A DNA stretch of 46,469 nucleotides from Salinivirgaceae bacterium (GCA_017551905.1 JAFZKK010000010.1:1-46469); one strand, 5' to 3'. Positions 7,771 through 16,845 are shown, counted from the stretch's first letter. A program made the numbers and translations. Notes: a model not told the origin generated them from the letters alone.

Positions 7771-9786
7771 CTAACTGCGCCACAATCGCAATAGTGCTGT
7801 CTCGGCCAACAGCACAATCAGCGCAAGCGCCACAAACAAGCGCCACAGGCCGAAATCTGTCTGGCTGGCGGCTACCGAATCGGCGAAAGCCCCACCCTGC
7901 TTCAGCAAATCGGCTTCGAATCCGCGCTGACGGAACATTTCAAGCACCTCGTCAGGCTCAAAAAACTGCTGCACCGATTCCGAACGGTCGAAATTGAACG
8001 ACACGCAGCCATCCTGCTCATTATCAGCCATTACCGAATAGTTCCCCGCTGTGAGCACGGCGGCATCGGGATAAAGCACAACACCACCGTCGCCTATCCG
8101 CTTGACGGGGAAAAACGAAGCGCCATCAGCCCCGACGAGTGATATGTTTTTCGATGCATCACGCACATCGACAGGCAGTTGCATATCGGCAGAAAGTGTT
8201 GAATAGAGCCTGCCCGAAGTAGTGCTCTGAATGGCCATATTGAAAAACAGCGGCACGAAAACCGAATGGAACATCAGGTTGGTGTGCGACGGCGCGAGCG
8301 GCACCGCCGAAACGTAGATTCTGCCTTGCCCGAAGCCGTATTCGAACATCAGAAGGCCGCCCGACTCGGTGTCGAACAGGCGTGTTATTCGCTGCCGCGA
8401 CGTGGCCGAAACATCGAAGAATCCGTCGTAGGTTGGCATCGAATAGTTTTTGGGGCGGTCGAAGAAAGCATCGCGGAAAATGGTGTGCCCTATGTTCAGA
8501 TTGGCAGCCGCGCCCTGCTGCGCAACCCACGCCTTGAGTTGCGGACCGTTGGTGGCGCGCAGCAACGGGTCGAAATCGCCCTCGCGCGAAGCCAAAAGCG
8601 CCAAATGACCGCCGCTGGCCGCAAACTTGGCCAACTGCTCAACCGCCCCCGACGACAATTGCACGGGCGAATCGAGTATAATCAACTGATTATCTGCAAG
8701 TTTATCGTATTTAACATTGAACGGCGACACTCGGCGGTAAACCACCGAACTGTCGGTCCGATAGAGCGCATCGAGATAATCGGTGTCGGTTTTATTGCTG
8801 ATACACAAAACGTTAGTGTGCTGCTGAATGTTGAAACTGAAATACAGGCGGTTGTCGAAAGTTATGGGGTAATCCTGAATGGCCACGTAGCCGCTGTTCC
8901 ACCCGCGACGGCTGTGCAGAAAGGTGCATTTCACATCGGCCGTGCCGTTGGCATCGAGCGCAAAAGGAACGGTGTTCTTCATCGTATCGTTGACAAACAC
9001 CTGAAGATTAATGTTTTGCACGGGCTCGCTGCCGTGGTTGCGAAGGCGCACAGTCATTTCCTCAACCTTGCCCATATACAATCCTGGCGAGCTAAACCAC
9101 AGTGAATCAACCGAAATATTGTTGCGCGTGCCGTTGGTCATTGGCACGACAAACAAATGCTGACGGGCGGCTGGCTGCGCGTCCTTGACCGAAAAAGCCG
9201 CTCGGTGCAAGTCGCTGAACAGGAACGAATGCAGCGCGGCGGCGGTATCGCGGCCTATAATCTGCTGACGGTGAAGCACTTCGTCGATTTCGGCCACAAG
9301 GTGCGTTGTCTGCACTCGGCGCACCCAATCGATGAACTGCTCACGGCCAACCCAACGTTGCTGTTGCGGTTCCATCTCGTTGGTAATGAGCAAGTATTCG
9401 GTCGTGGCTGGATAGGCGTCGACAAGTTGGCAGGCCATCGTTTTGGCACTTTCGAGCAACGTTCCTTGCTCGCCGCCCGCATCCATACTGAACGAGTTGT
9501 CGATATAGACGGCCACGCGCGTTTTTTCTGTGTCATCGGCCTCATTTTTAGGAATATACGGCTGTGCGAAAGCCACTACCAAAAAGGCAACAACCAACAG
9601 CCGAAGAACGAGCAACAGCCATTTCCGCAACGTTGAGCGCGACCGATATTCCATCTGCAACGCCTTGATAAACTGTGTGTTGCTGAACGGCAGAATACGG
9701 TATCGGTGGAAATTGAACAAATGAATAACCACTGGAACGGCCAACGCCGTCAACGCCCACAAAACCGCTGGATAAAGAAAATTCAA
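7771..9786 (-). CDS. BatA-domain / vWA-like membrane protein (TTG start)
   Basis: The 671-residue protein starts with the double-transmembrane BatA domain: MNFLYPAVLWALTALAVPVV, then HLFNFHRYR, then a second helix ending at YIP (about residue 78). A von Willebrand A-like domain follows, with a MIDAS motif DNSFS near residue 97. A long extracytoplasmic region and a final helix near the C-terminus (LFVALALIVLLAETALL) complete it. BatA-domain proteins in Bacteroidetes are sometimes part of the Bat aerotolerance cluster, but no moxR or other bat gene is nearby, so this is the stand-alone type. The start codon is TTG at 9784-9786. The family's N-terminus begins exactly there and no ATG is available upstream, which makes the TTG start credible. 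Confidence 0.85.
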   Translation of the reverse strand: MNFLYPAVLWALTALAVPVVIHLFNFHRYRILPFSNTQFIKALQMEYRSRSTLRKWLLLVLRLLVVAFLVVAFAQPYIPKNEADDTEKTRVAVYIDNSFSMDAGGEQGTLLESAKTMACQLVDAYPATTEYLLITNEMEPQQQRWVGREQFIDWVRRVQTTHLVAEIDEVLHRQQIIGRDTAAALHSFLFSDLHRAAFSVKDAQPAARQHLFVVPMTNGTRNNISVDSLWFSSPGLYMGKVEEMTVRLRNHGSEPVQNINLQVFVNDTMKNTVPFALDANGTADVKCTFLHSRRGWNSGYVAIQDYPITFDNRLYFSFNIQQHTNVLCISNKTDTDYLDALYRTDSSVVYRRVSPFNVKYDKLADNQLIILDSPVQLSSGAVEQLAKFAASGGHLALLASREGDFDPLLRATNGPQLKAWVAQQGAAANLNIGHTIFRDAFFDRPKNYSMPTYDGFFDVSATSRQRITRLFDTESGGLLMFEYGFGQGRIYVSAVPLAPSHTNLMFHSVFVPLFFNMAIQSTTSGRLYSTLSADMQLPVDVRDASKNISLVGADGASFFPVKRIGDGGVVLYPDAAVLTAGNYSVMADNEQDGCVSFNFDRSESVQQFFEPDEVLEMFRQRGFEADLLKQGGAFADSVAASQTDFGLWRLFVALALIVLLAETALLRLWRS

Positions 9787-9803
9787 CGCTCAAAGATTTT
9801 CGC

Positions 9804-9811
9804 CAAAGATA
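9804..9811 (-). promoter_or_regulatory. Candidate -7 box for BatA-domain gene
   Basis: On the minus strand this reads TATCTTTG, a match to the Bacteroidetes -7 consensus TAnnTTTG, 18 bases upstream of the TTG start. No good -33 TTTG was found at the usual spacing, and the implied leader would be very short. Confidence 0.4.
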
Positions 9812-9905
9812 GAAACTATTGTGGACGGGGATTTCTGATTTTCGATTTCTGATTGTTGATTTTTGATTCACACATAGAAACCGATTTTGGCAAAGGAAAC
9901 AAAGT

Positions 9906-9966
9906 GCCAAAAGTTAAAATAAAAACGCGCCAAAAGTTAAAATAAAAACACGCCAAAAGTTAAAAT
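9906..9966. repeat. 23-bp direct tandem repeat, 2.7 copies
   Basis: The unit GCCAAAAGTTAAAATAAAAAC plus a two-base tail (GC or AC) occurs at 9906-9928 and 9929-9951, with a partial third copy at 9952-9966. The first two copies differ at one base. It lies between the divergent end of the BatA-domain gene's upstream region and the convergent downstream end of the gene at 10048. Just before it (9828-9868) is a degenerate run of GATTTCTGATT/GATTTTTGATT words. Confidence 0.85.
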
Positions 9967-10047
9967 TATGTTTGCAATCAAAAGATTTACAAAGTATTAC
10001 GTTTTACATAAAATATTCCCAATAAAAACATCCTGCACGCTCCAAAA

Positions 10048-11859
10048 TTACTTTGAGCGCGACTTTCTCTTCCTCACAACAACAATCACAACTGCCAACA
10101 CCGATAACGCAACTAATGCCACTACTACAAACAACACCGCTGATTTGGATTTGTCGGCTTCTACCTTAACAACCTTCCGCTCTGCGGGCGATTCTTGTTT
10201 TTGCTCATCTATTTCTACTACATCTTCATTGCCATCATTTTCAAAATCAATATTTTCCAATTTGAGTTCAACGTCATCAATTGAAATATCCAAAACTCGA
10301 TTCCAAACATTTGAAAACAATGGCATTGTGCTGTTTTTATCTTCATCGATTATCGAAACCAAAGTATTGTCAACAGGATAAAACCAAATGTGGCTCACAC
10401 CAACTGACTCTGTGGAATCTCCTTTGTAAATATCTTTTACCGTAAGAGTATAAGAACCCGGACGCAATACTCTAACATTACGAACTGCATTCGCGCCAAA
10501 CCACCCATCGTTGAAATTTGGGTTCACAATATACGGATAAGCAGGGAAACGGTCTTCGAGTTGCAAGGTATCCGACCAACCTTCGTCTTCATTTGTCAGG
10601 ATTGCAGTTTTTATGCGACTGTATTTTGGCCACAAATTGTCTTTTTGGTATATACGCTCCGACGAATAAGGCAATTCTTTGTTTTCAGCAAAGACATCGC
10701 AATCTACATAGCCGTTAGCGACAAATGGGCCCAAACAAGTTTCATCAATATTGAATTTGATACGATTGCCAATAATAAACGGTAAAAAATGTGCATCTGT
10801 TCTTTTATTCGTTTCAACCACTTCATTACCTTTTTTTTGCAGTGATATTTGTTTGGTCTTTGGTTTTTCTGGCGGCCATATAAGCCCCTTCCATTTATTC
10901 AAATCAATATCGCTATAGCCATAAAAACAAAAACGCCCTATTGGCTTATAATTACGCGCACTATAAACTATGGGGATTATTTGACTGCATTGAAGCCCAA
11001 ATGTGTTGTCCACGTTATAATCAGACTGCAAAACAAAAGAGCCGATTATTCCATCTTTCCACGTTCCACCTGTAGAAATATCATAATTTAACTTGTAATG
11101 CCCCCTATAACTAGGATAATTTTCATATTCGTATAAAGATTTTGCGTAATAATCAATACAAACCTTCGACTGTGTATTAGGCGCAAATGTGAGTTCGTGA
11201 TAAAAATGCAAGACTAATTCCATTTCACTTTCGCGGTCCTTACCTTCCTGCAGATTCACATTTGTCTCAATCCCAACACTTTTTAATTCGACAGTATCTC
11301 CATCCTGAACCACATTACAACCTTTATAATACCTACGTGTCTTATATTCTGACAGTAAATACTTGTTTTGAAATTCGCTATAATCAATTACTCTTAATTT
11401 TTTGTCACGCTCTTTTATTTCTTGTTTTGTCATTAGCAATAATTGACCATCTTCTTCTTCCCAATAAAACCATTTAATATCTCTGTCTAAGGCGATTCTA
11501 TAAAACAAATCATCAGAAGAATTGTTACCTGGGAACTCATTCCCATCAAGGTCACACCCCGTAAACCAAGGCTTCAAAGACAAAGTATCGTCATAAAAAC
11601 GGAATGGTGCCGTTATAACTATAGGAAAAGCACAAGGCACAACAACAGTAGAATCGGTTGTGTTACGGAAGCAAAAAACGGCTTCAACCCTATCGCCCGA
11701 AACACACATATACTCCTTTTCTAAAGCAATGCTCTTGTTTGGCTCTTTCACGTAAATATTGCCATATGTCCATTCTTCAGGGAAACGTGTGCCACCATCG
11801 TCCGCCTTTGCCGACAATACCAAACCGCAGGCAAAAAGAAAACAGAATAACCTTTTCAT
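10048..11859 (-). CDS. Unknown secreted protein with C-terminal membrane anchor
   Basis: I do not recognise this 603-residue protein. It has a clear signal peptide (MKRLFCFLFACGLVLSAKA, cleavage near residue 19-20), a long beta-rich, tyrosine- and tryptophan-containing periplasmic part, an acidic stretch near residues 525-550, and one hydrophobic helix near the C-terminus. That helix is followed by a basic tail (RKRKSRSK). This is a single-pass N-out/C-in topology. No catalytic motif, lipobox or type IX secretion signal is visible. The helix-plus-basic tail vaguely recalls exosortase-type tails, but no diagnostic PEP-like motif precedes it. It is flanked by its own upstream terminator from gltX and seems to be a single-gene unit. 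Confidence 0.7.
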   Translation of the reverse strand: MKRLFCFLFACGLVLSAKADDGGTRFPEEWTYGNIYVKEPNKSIALEKEYMCVSGDRVEAVFCFRNTTDSTVVVPCAFPIVITAPFRFYDDTLSLKPWFTGCDLDGNEFPGNNSSDDLFYRIALDRDIKWFYWEEEDGQLLLMTKQEIKERDKKLRVIDYSEFQNKYLLSEYKTRRYYKGCNVVQDGDTVELKSVGIETNVNLQEGKDRESEMELVLHFYHELTFAPNTQSKVCIDYYAKSLYEYENYPSYRGHYKLNYDISTGGTWKDGIIGSFVLQSDYNVDNTFGLQCSQIIPIVYSARNYKPIGRFCFYGYSDIDLNKWKGLIWPPEKPKTKQISLQKKGNEVVETNKRTDAHFLPFIIGNRIKFNIDETCLGPFVANGYVDCDVFAENKELPYSSERIYQKDNLWPKYSRIKTAILTNEDEGWSDTLQLEDRFPAYPYIVNPNFNDGWFGANAVRNVRVLRPGSYTLTVKDIYKGDSTESVGVSHIWFYPVDNTLVSIIDEDKNSTMPLFSNVWNRVLDISIDDVELKLENIDFENDGNEDVVEIDEQKQESPAERKVVKVEADKSKSAVLFVVVALVALSVLAVVIVVVRKRKSRSK

Positions 11860-11909
11860 AATATTTGAGATTTAATGGTATAAAGGTAGGTGATTTATGG
11901 ATAATAAAA

Positions 11910-11939
11910 AAAAACGGACACTATAAAGCATCCGTTTTT
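11910..11939 (-). terminator. Rho-independent terminator downstream of gltX
   Basis: AAAAACGGA (11910-11918) pairs with TCCGTTTTT (11931-11939) around a 12-base loop. On the minus strand it lies 20 bases after the gltX stop and ends in a long T run (complement of the A tract at 11904-11914). Confidence 0.85.
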
Positions 11940-11959
11940 CTATTGGTTTATGCTATAAA

Positions 11960-13483
11960 TCAGGCGTTTGCCGCGATTGCCTTCTCAATTCTCTTCAACG
12001 TCTCATCTTTGCCAATAAACTCGCAAATATCGAAAATACTCGGGCCTTGGCTAATACCCAAAATGGCGATGCGCAGGGTGTTCATCAACTGCCCCATCGA
12101 CATTTGGTTGTCGACTATCCATTGGTGAATGGCTGGCTCGGTTTCGGCGGCTGTAATCTTGTCGTATTCAGCAAGTTTGGCCGCAAGTTTCTTCAGATTC
12201 TCAACATTTTCGGGCTTCCAAAATTTGGCAACCGATTTCTCATCGTATTGGCTTGGCGCCACAAACATATACTCGGTGAGCGGCAGCAAATCTTTCGGGA
12301 AAGTGGCGCGCTCCTTAATCAGCGAAACGGCTTTGGCGGCGCGCTCCTGCGTTGTTTCCACGCCAATCTCTGCAAGCATAGGCAACAGTAAATCAGCAAG
12401 TTTGACATCGTCGCACTGACGAATGTACTGTGCGTTGAACCAACGTGCCTTTTCGGGATTGAACCTCGCTCCCGCCTTGCTCACCTTCTCGAGCGAGAAA
12501 GCCTTAATCAGTTCGTCCATCGAGAAAATCTCCTGCTCGGTGCCTGGGTTCCAACCCAACAGAGCAAGCATATTTATAAATGCCTCAGGCAGATAACCGT
12601 CTTCGCGGTATCCCGACGAAACCTCACCATCGGGTGCCACCCAACGAAGCGGGAACACGGGGAAGCCGAATTTGTCGCCGTCGCGTTTCGAGAGTTTGCC
12701 TTGCCCCTGCGGCTTGAGCAACAGCGGAAGGTGCGCAAACTGCGGCTGAGTGTCGGTCCAACCGAAAGCGCGGTAAAGCAAGTAGTGCAGCGGCAGAGAC
12801 GGCAGCCACTCCTCGCCGCGGATAACGTGCGAAATCTCCATCAGATGGTCGTCGACAATGTTGGCCAAATGGTAGGTCGGCAGTTGGTCGGCCGATTTGT
12901 AAAGAACCTTGTCGTCCAAAGTCGAAGTGTTGATGGTGATGTGTCCGCGGATAATGTCGTCCATCTCAACATTCTCATTTTCAGGTATTTTGAAGCGGAC
13001 AACCCATTGGTCGCCACGCTCGATGCGCTGACGAACCTCGTCGGCAGAGAGTTTCAACGATGTCTCCAACTGATTGCGAACCTGATAGTTATAGGCGAAA
13101 GTCTGCCCTTTCGACTCGGCATCTTTACGCATAGCGTCGAGCGACTCGGCCGAATCGAACGCATAGTAGGCGTTGCCCGAATCGATAAGTTGCTGTGCAT
13201 ATTGTAGATAGATAGCCTTGCGCTCGCTCTGGCGGTAAGGTGCGTGCGGTCCGCCCTGCTCTACTCCCTCGTCGGTTTTGATGCCGCACCATTTCAAAGC
13301 CTCGATAATGTAGGCTTCGGCTCCTGGCACAAAACGCTGTGAGTCAGTATCTTCGATACGAAGAATAAAATCACCGCCGTGGCTGCGGGCAAACAGATAG
13401 TTGTACAAAGCTGTGCGGACGCCGCCAATGTGAAGGGCACCCGTGGGGCTTGGTGCAAAACGCACTCTAACACGTCTTTCCAT
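11960..13483 (-). CDS. gltX: Glutamate--tRNA ligase
   Basis: The 507-residue enzyme charges tRNA-Glu with glutamate in the cytoplasm. It shows the class I synthetase signatures: the HIGH-type sequence PSPTGALHIGGVRTALYNY at about residues 12-30 and the KMSKS-type KLSKR at residues 263-267. The family motif FILRIEDTD is also present. Length and N-terminus (MERRVRVRFAPSPTG) match bacterial GltX. It lies 50 bases downstream of a terminator that ends the tRNA-Glu gene on the same strand, so the enzyme and one of its substrate tRNAs sit side by side. Whether this synthetase also serves tRNA-Gln (the non-discriminating form) cannot be decided here. Confidence 0.97.
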   Translation of the reverse strand: MERRVRVRFAPSPTGALHIGGVRTALYNYLFARSHGGDFILRIEDTDSQRFVPGAEAYIIEALKWCGIKTDEGVEQGGPHAPYRQSERKAIYLQYAQQLIDSGNAYYAFDSAESLDAMRKDAESKGQTFAYNYQVRNQLETSLKLSADEVRQRIERGDQWVVRFKIPENENVEMDDIIRGHITINTSTLDDKVLYKSADQLPTYHLANIVDDHLMEISHVIRGEEWLPSLPLHYLLYRAFGWTDTQPQFAHLPLLLKPQGQGKLSKRDGDKFGFPVFPLRWVAPDGEVSSGYREDGYLPEAFINMLALLGWNPGTEQEIFSMDELIKAFSLEKVSKAGARFNPEKARWFNAQYIRQCDDVKLADLLLPMLAEIGVETTQERAAKAVSLIKERATFPKDLLPLTEYMFVAPSQYDEKSVAKFWKPENVENLKKLAAKLAEYDKITAAETEPAIHQWIVDNQMSMGQLMNTLRIAILGISQGPSIFDICEFIGKDETLKRIEKAIAANA

Positions 13484-13531
13484 AACAAAACATCGTTAAA
13501 AGGTTCATAAACAGCCCGAAAGCCGTTTAAA

Positions 13532-13559
13532 CAAAAAAAGCTGCCTTCATCGCAGCTTT
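13532..13559 (-). terminator. Terminator directly after tRNA-Glu
   Basis: On the minus strand AAAGCTGC (13559-13552) pairs with GCAGCTTT (13544-13537) around a 7-base loop and runs into a seven-T tract (13539-13533). The stem starts at the last base of the tRNA's CCA end, so it terminates the tRNA transcript before gltX. Confidence 0.85.
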
Positions 13560-13633
13560 GGTAGTCGATAGGAGAATCGAACTCCTATTTAGAGATTGAG
13601 AATCTCTCGTCCTAACCGTTAGACGAATCGACC
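13559..13633 (-). tRNA. tRNA-Glu (anticodon CTC), CCA encoded
   Basis: The minus strand from 13633 folds into a full cloverleaf. The acceptor GGTCGAT pairs with ATCGACT (with one G-T pair) and is followed by discriminator A and an encoded CCA at 13561-13559. The D stem is GTCT/GGAC. The anticodon stem AGAGA/TCTCT holds loop TTCTCAA, giving anticodon CTC. The T arm is AGGAG-TTCGATT-CTCCT. CTC reads the GAG codon. Most bacteria manage with a single TTC tRNA-Glu, so this is probably an additional isoacceptor. Confidence 0.95.
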
Positions 13634-13655
13634 GGTTGTGTCGTTTTGACGGGTG

Positions 13656-13686
13656 CAAAAGTAGTGGTTTTTCTGTTTGTTGCAAT
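13656..13686 (-). promoter_or_regulatory. Promoter of tRNA-Glu
   Basis: On the minus strand there is a -7 box TACTTTTG (13663-13656) matching TAnnTTTG. Exactly 19 bases upstream is ATTG (13686-13683), close to the -33 TTTG. The predicted start would be near 13649, some 16 bases before the mature tRNA 5' end. Confidence 0.65.
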
Positions 13687-13755
13687 AGCGCGGCGAAAGT
13701 TTTTTCAAAAGAGCGAAGAATGGCCGTTTTGCGCCTATTGTTTTTACAATCGACA

Positions 13756-14532
13756 TTAAAACATCGCCGTGAACGCCAAACTGAAACTATGATTATCAAT
13801 ATTATAAACAGGAAGAATGCTCATTTCGGTTGTCTGGTCCCAACGGAAAAGTTTGCGCTCAGCCGGCAGAATCCAATAGGCCGCATTTGCCGCCAGAATG
13901 CCAATGCCAGCACCCGCAAGCACATCGTTAAACCAATGGCGGTCGTTGTAGAGACGCAGAAAACCGATACCACCTGCCACAACGTAAGCTCCTGCCCCCC
14001 AAGCGTTTCCGTACTCCTTGCGAACCATTTCGGCACCCACAAAAGCCGTAGCCGTGTGTCCCGAAGGAAATGAGTTGGTGGCGTTGGAATCAGGGCGTTT
14101 CTCGTTGACAAAATGTTTGGTGACCGACACAATGTTCTGCATTATGATGCACCCCGTAGCCGCCACCACTATGCGCTCGCGGAATGGATGCCGCGCATCA
14201 GCACCGACAAAGCCAAGCCCCAAATGTGCCGCAACTGGCAGATACTGAACATATTCGTCGATTTTGAACCGGCGGTCACCACGCCAGTTTTCAAAGTTTT
14301 CTCTGACATCGTTTTTGCGGTCGCAGAACCAGCCGTTCGAAACGCCTATAGCGCCCGTGGTAATCAGCACCGTTGGCGCAATCAGCTGTTGCGGACGAAA
14401 CCGACACGACTCATCGACCACACGCAGGCTGTCGGGCTTGGCGGCAAAGGCTGGTCTGGCTGTAAGCAAGATGCCAAGCACCAATAGTGCCGAAAACCTT
14501 AGACAGATATACAAATGTGGCTTTGTGTTCAT
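13756..14532 (-). CDS. PAP2-family membrane-associated phosphatase
   Basis: The roughly 258-residue protein begins with a hydrophobic signal-like segment (MNTKPHLYICLRFSALLVLGI). It carries the three PAP2 phosphatase motifs: KxxxxxxRP (KHFVNEKRP), PSGH (SFPSGHTATAF), and a third motif with R then H and D (RLYNDRHWFND) in place of the usual SRxxxxxHxxxD. PAP2 enzymes dephosphorylate lipid phosphates such as undecaprenyl pyrophosphate or phosphatidic acid outside the inner membrane. I chose the ATG at 14530-14532 so that the signal segment is N-terminal. In-frame ATGs at 14550 and 14583 would add up to 17 residues. The exact substrate is not known. Confidence 0.85.
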   Translation of the reverse strand: MNTKPHLYICLRFSALLVLGILLTARPAFAAKPDSLRVVDESCRFRPQQLIAPTVLITTGAIGVSNGWFCDRKNDVRENFENWRGDRRFKIDEYVQYLPVAAHLGLGFVGADARHPFRERIVVAATGCIIMQNIVSVTKHFVNEKRPDSNATNSFPSGHTATAFVGAEMVRKEYGNAWGAGAYVVAGGIGFLRLYNDRHWFNDVLAGAGIGILAANAAYWILPAERKLFRWDQTTEMSILPVYNIDNHSFSLAFTAMF

Positions 14533-14701
14533 TCCTTTTGTTTTGAGCATCACAAAAATGCTGATTTTTTGCATTTGCGCCATTTAAAAATATGTGTACC
14601 GGACAATCTTGCGATTATCTTCAAAGAAAATCCGAAAAACGTGTTTCAACTATTTTCAGAACGAACCTAAAAAATTATCTTTCCAACCTTAAAAAACAGC
14701 G

Positions 14702-15481
14702 ATGCAGAAAGTTAGGGCAAAGAAAAATCTTGGACAGCATTTCCTTAAAGACCAGAACATTGCGGCCGATATTGCCAATGGTTTCACCAGCGATGCGCCT
14801 AGTCTGATTCTGGAGATAGGTCCCGGTATGGGCATTCTGACAAGGCACCTTCTGCGCCGCCCCAATGCCGATGTGCGTGTGGTTGAAATCGACAGCGAAT
14901 CGGTTGAATATCTGAAAGCCGAAATGCCCGAGCTCAACGGCCGCATTATCGAAGGCGATTTTCTGAAACTCGACCTGCCATCGCTTTTCGGCCAACCCAT
15001 TGCCATTGCCGGCAATTTCCCTTACAACATTTCGAGCCAGATACTTTTCAAGATTATCGAGAACCGGCAGATGATTCCACAAATGGTTGGAATGTTCCAG
15101 AAAGAAGTTGCGGAGCGCGTTGCGTCGGCGCCGGGTTCGAAGGTCTACGGCATACTGAGTGTGCTTCTGCAGGCCTACTATGATATTGATTATCTGTTCA
15201 CTGTCCACGAACATGTGTTCGACCCTCCGCCCAAAGTGAAATCGGGCGTCATCAGGCTTGTGCGTAACAATGTGGAGCATCTGCCGTGCAACGAGCAACT
15301 GTTCACACAAATTGTGAAGACAAGTTTCAACCAGCGACGTAAAACGCTGTCGAACAGCCTGAAACCGATTCTAAAAGACGCCAAGCTTGACTTGCCGGTG
15401 TTCCGACAACGCCCCGAGCAATTGAGCGTCAGTGAGTTTGTGGAACTAACCAACATTATCGAAAATATTATAAAACAATAA
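14702..15481 (+). CDS. rsmA: 16S rRNA dimethyladenosine transferase
   Basis: The 259-residue protein (RsmA/KsgA) dimethylates two adjacent adenines in the 3'-terminal helix 45 loop of 16S rRNA during 30S assembly. Diagnostic segments are KKNLGQHFLKDQNIA at the N-terminus, the SAM-binding LEIGPGMGILT (about residues 38-48), VVEIDSESVEYL, and the catalytic motif NFPYNISSQIL (NLPY-type) at about residues 103-113. The C-terminal part VKTSFNQRRKTLSNSLK is also typical. It is followed after 8 bases by mgtE, an arrangement common in Bacteroidetes, so the two probably form an operon. Confidence 0.97.
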   Translation: MQKVRAKKNLGQHFLKDQNIAADIANGFTSDAPSLILEIGPGMGILTRHLLRRPNADVRVVEIDSESVEYLKAEMPELNGRIIEGDFLKLDLPSLFGQPIAIAGNFPYNISSQILFKIIENRQMIPQMVGMFQKEVAERVASAPGSKVYGILSVLLQAYYDIDYLFTVHEHVFDPPPKVKSGVIRLVRNNVEHLPCNEQLFTQIVKTSFNQRRKTLSNSLKPILKDAKLDLPVFRQRPEQLSVSEFVELTNIIENIIKQ

Positions 15482-15489
15482 ATTGACTT

Positions 15490-16845
15490 ATGAATTTCGA
15501 ACTTAATAAAGAATTTATCGAGCAACTGCAGACGGCCATTCAAGAGCGCGCCGATGTGCAAATTGAGAGTATGGTGAAGGAGCTTCACCCTGCCGACATC
15601 GCGGAGATTCTTGGCGAACTGGAAACAGAAGAACGTCAATATCTTATCAATCTGTTGCCTGAGGAGATAACCGCCGACACCATTGTCGAACTTGAAGAAG
15701 ACGAACGTGGCGAGTTGCTCAAGGACTTGCCCAGCCAGGAAATCGCGCACTCGGTTATTGAGCATGTCGATTCCGACGATGCAGCCGATATCATCTCGGA
15801 ACTGCCTGAGGAAAAGCAAGATGAGGTGCTTTCGAACATCAGCGACATTGAACAAGCTGGCGATATTGTCGACTTGCTGAACTATGCGCCCGACTCGGCC
15901 GGCGGTCTTATGGCGACAGAGCTTGTCAGCGTAAACGAAGAGCTGACGGTGCGAGCCTGCATCGAAGAAATTCGGAAACAGGCTTCCGATGTCGAGGAAT
16001 TCTTCTACGTGTTTGTCACTGATAATCAGGATATGTTGAAAGGTGTGCTGCATCTGAAGAAACTATTGCTCGCCAAAGACAACGAGCCGATAAAAAATCT
16101 TATTGAGGACATTCGCTCCGTCAAAACCGATGACGACTGTGAGGAGGTTGCCAACATAATGCGAAAATACGACTTGGTTTCGGTGCCGGTTGTTGACAGC
16201 ATTGGCCGGCTCAAAGGACGCATCACCATTGACGATGTTGTCGATGTCATCAAAGACGAGGCTGAGGAGGATTACCAATTGATGTCAGGTATCACCGGCG
16301 ACATCGACTCCAACGACTCGGTGTTCAAACTGACGCGCGCCCGCATCCCGTGGCTACTGATAGGTTTGGCCGGCGGAATACTCGGCTCCATAGTCATCGG
16401 CGGATTCGACAGCCAACTGATAAAACACCCCGAAATGGCATTCTTCATTCCGCTGATTGCCGCTATGGGCGGAAACGTGGCAATACAATCGTCGTCAATA
16501 ATTGTGCAGGGACTTGCCAACAACTCGCTCGGCCTCGACTCAGCCAGCCGCAAGATTATCAAAGAGGTTCTTGTGGCATTGGTAAACGGCTCGATTGTGG
16601 CACTTATAGCCCTGATTTACAATATGGTTATGGGACAATCATTCGCTTTATGCCTGACAGTGAGCGTGTCGCTTATAACGGTAGTGCTTTTTGCCGCAAT
16701 TGTCGGAACATCGCTGCCATTGGCTTTCGAGAAGATAAAAATTGACCCCGCCGTGGCCACCGGCCCGTTCATAACCACCACCAACGATATTATGGGAATG
16801 GTTATCTACTTCTTTGTCAGCTTCCAATGTTATTCATGGTTCTGA
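15490..16845 (+). CDS. mgtE: Magnesium transporter MgtE
   Basis: The 451-residue protein has the MgtE layout. An acidic N-terminal superhelical domain (about 1-130) carries the LHPADIAEIL and SDDAADIISELP motifs, and a tandem CBS pair follows (about 135-255, with SVPVVDSIGRLKGRITIDDVVDV). Five membrane helices (about 285-451) come last, including GNVAIQSSSIIVQG. MgtE is a Mg2+-gated Mg2+ channel of the inner membrane, in which Mg2+ binding by the N and CBS domains closes the pore. It is cotranscribed with rsmA. Confidence 0.95.
   Translation: MNFELNKEFIEQLQTAIQERADVQIESMVKELHPADIAEILGELETEERQYLINLLPEEITADTIVELEEDERGELLKDLPSQEIAHSVIEHVDSDDAADIISELPEEKQDEVLSNISDIEQAGDIVDLLNYAPDSAGGLMATELVSVNEELTVRACIEEIRKQASDVEEFFYVFVTDNQDMLKGVLHLKKLLLAKDNEPIKNLIEDIRSVKTDDDCEEVANIMRKYDLVSVPVVDSIGRLKGRITIDDVVDVIKDEAEEDYQLMSGITGDIDSNDSVFKLTRARIPWLLIGLAGGILGSIVIGGFDSQLIKHPEMAFFIPLIAAMGGNVAIQSSSIIVQGLANNSLGLDSASRKIIKEVLVALVNGSIVALIALIYNMVMGQSFALCLTVSVSLITVVLFAAIVGTSLPLAFEKIKIDPAVATGPFITTTNDIMGMVIYFFVSFQCYSWF

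Noticed and set aside
8266..9105. A 279-codon open frame on the plus strand
   Set aside because: It is the antisense shadow of the BatA-domain gene. The protein has no signal, no motif and an odd arginine/histidine/valine mix typical of such shadows.
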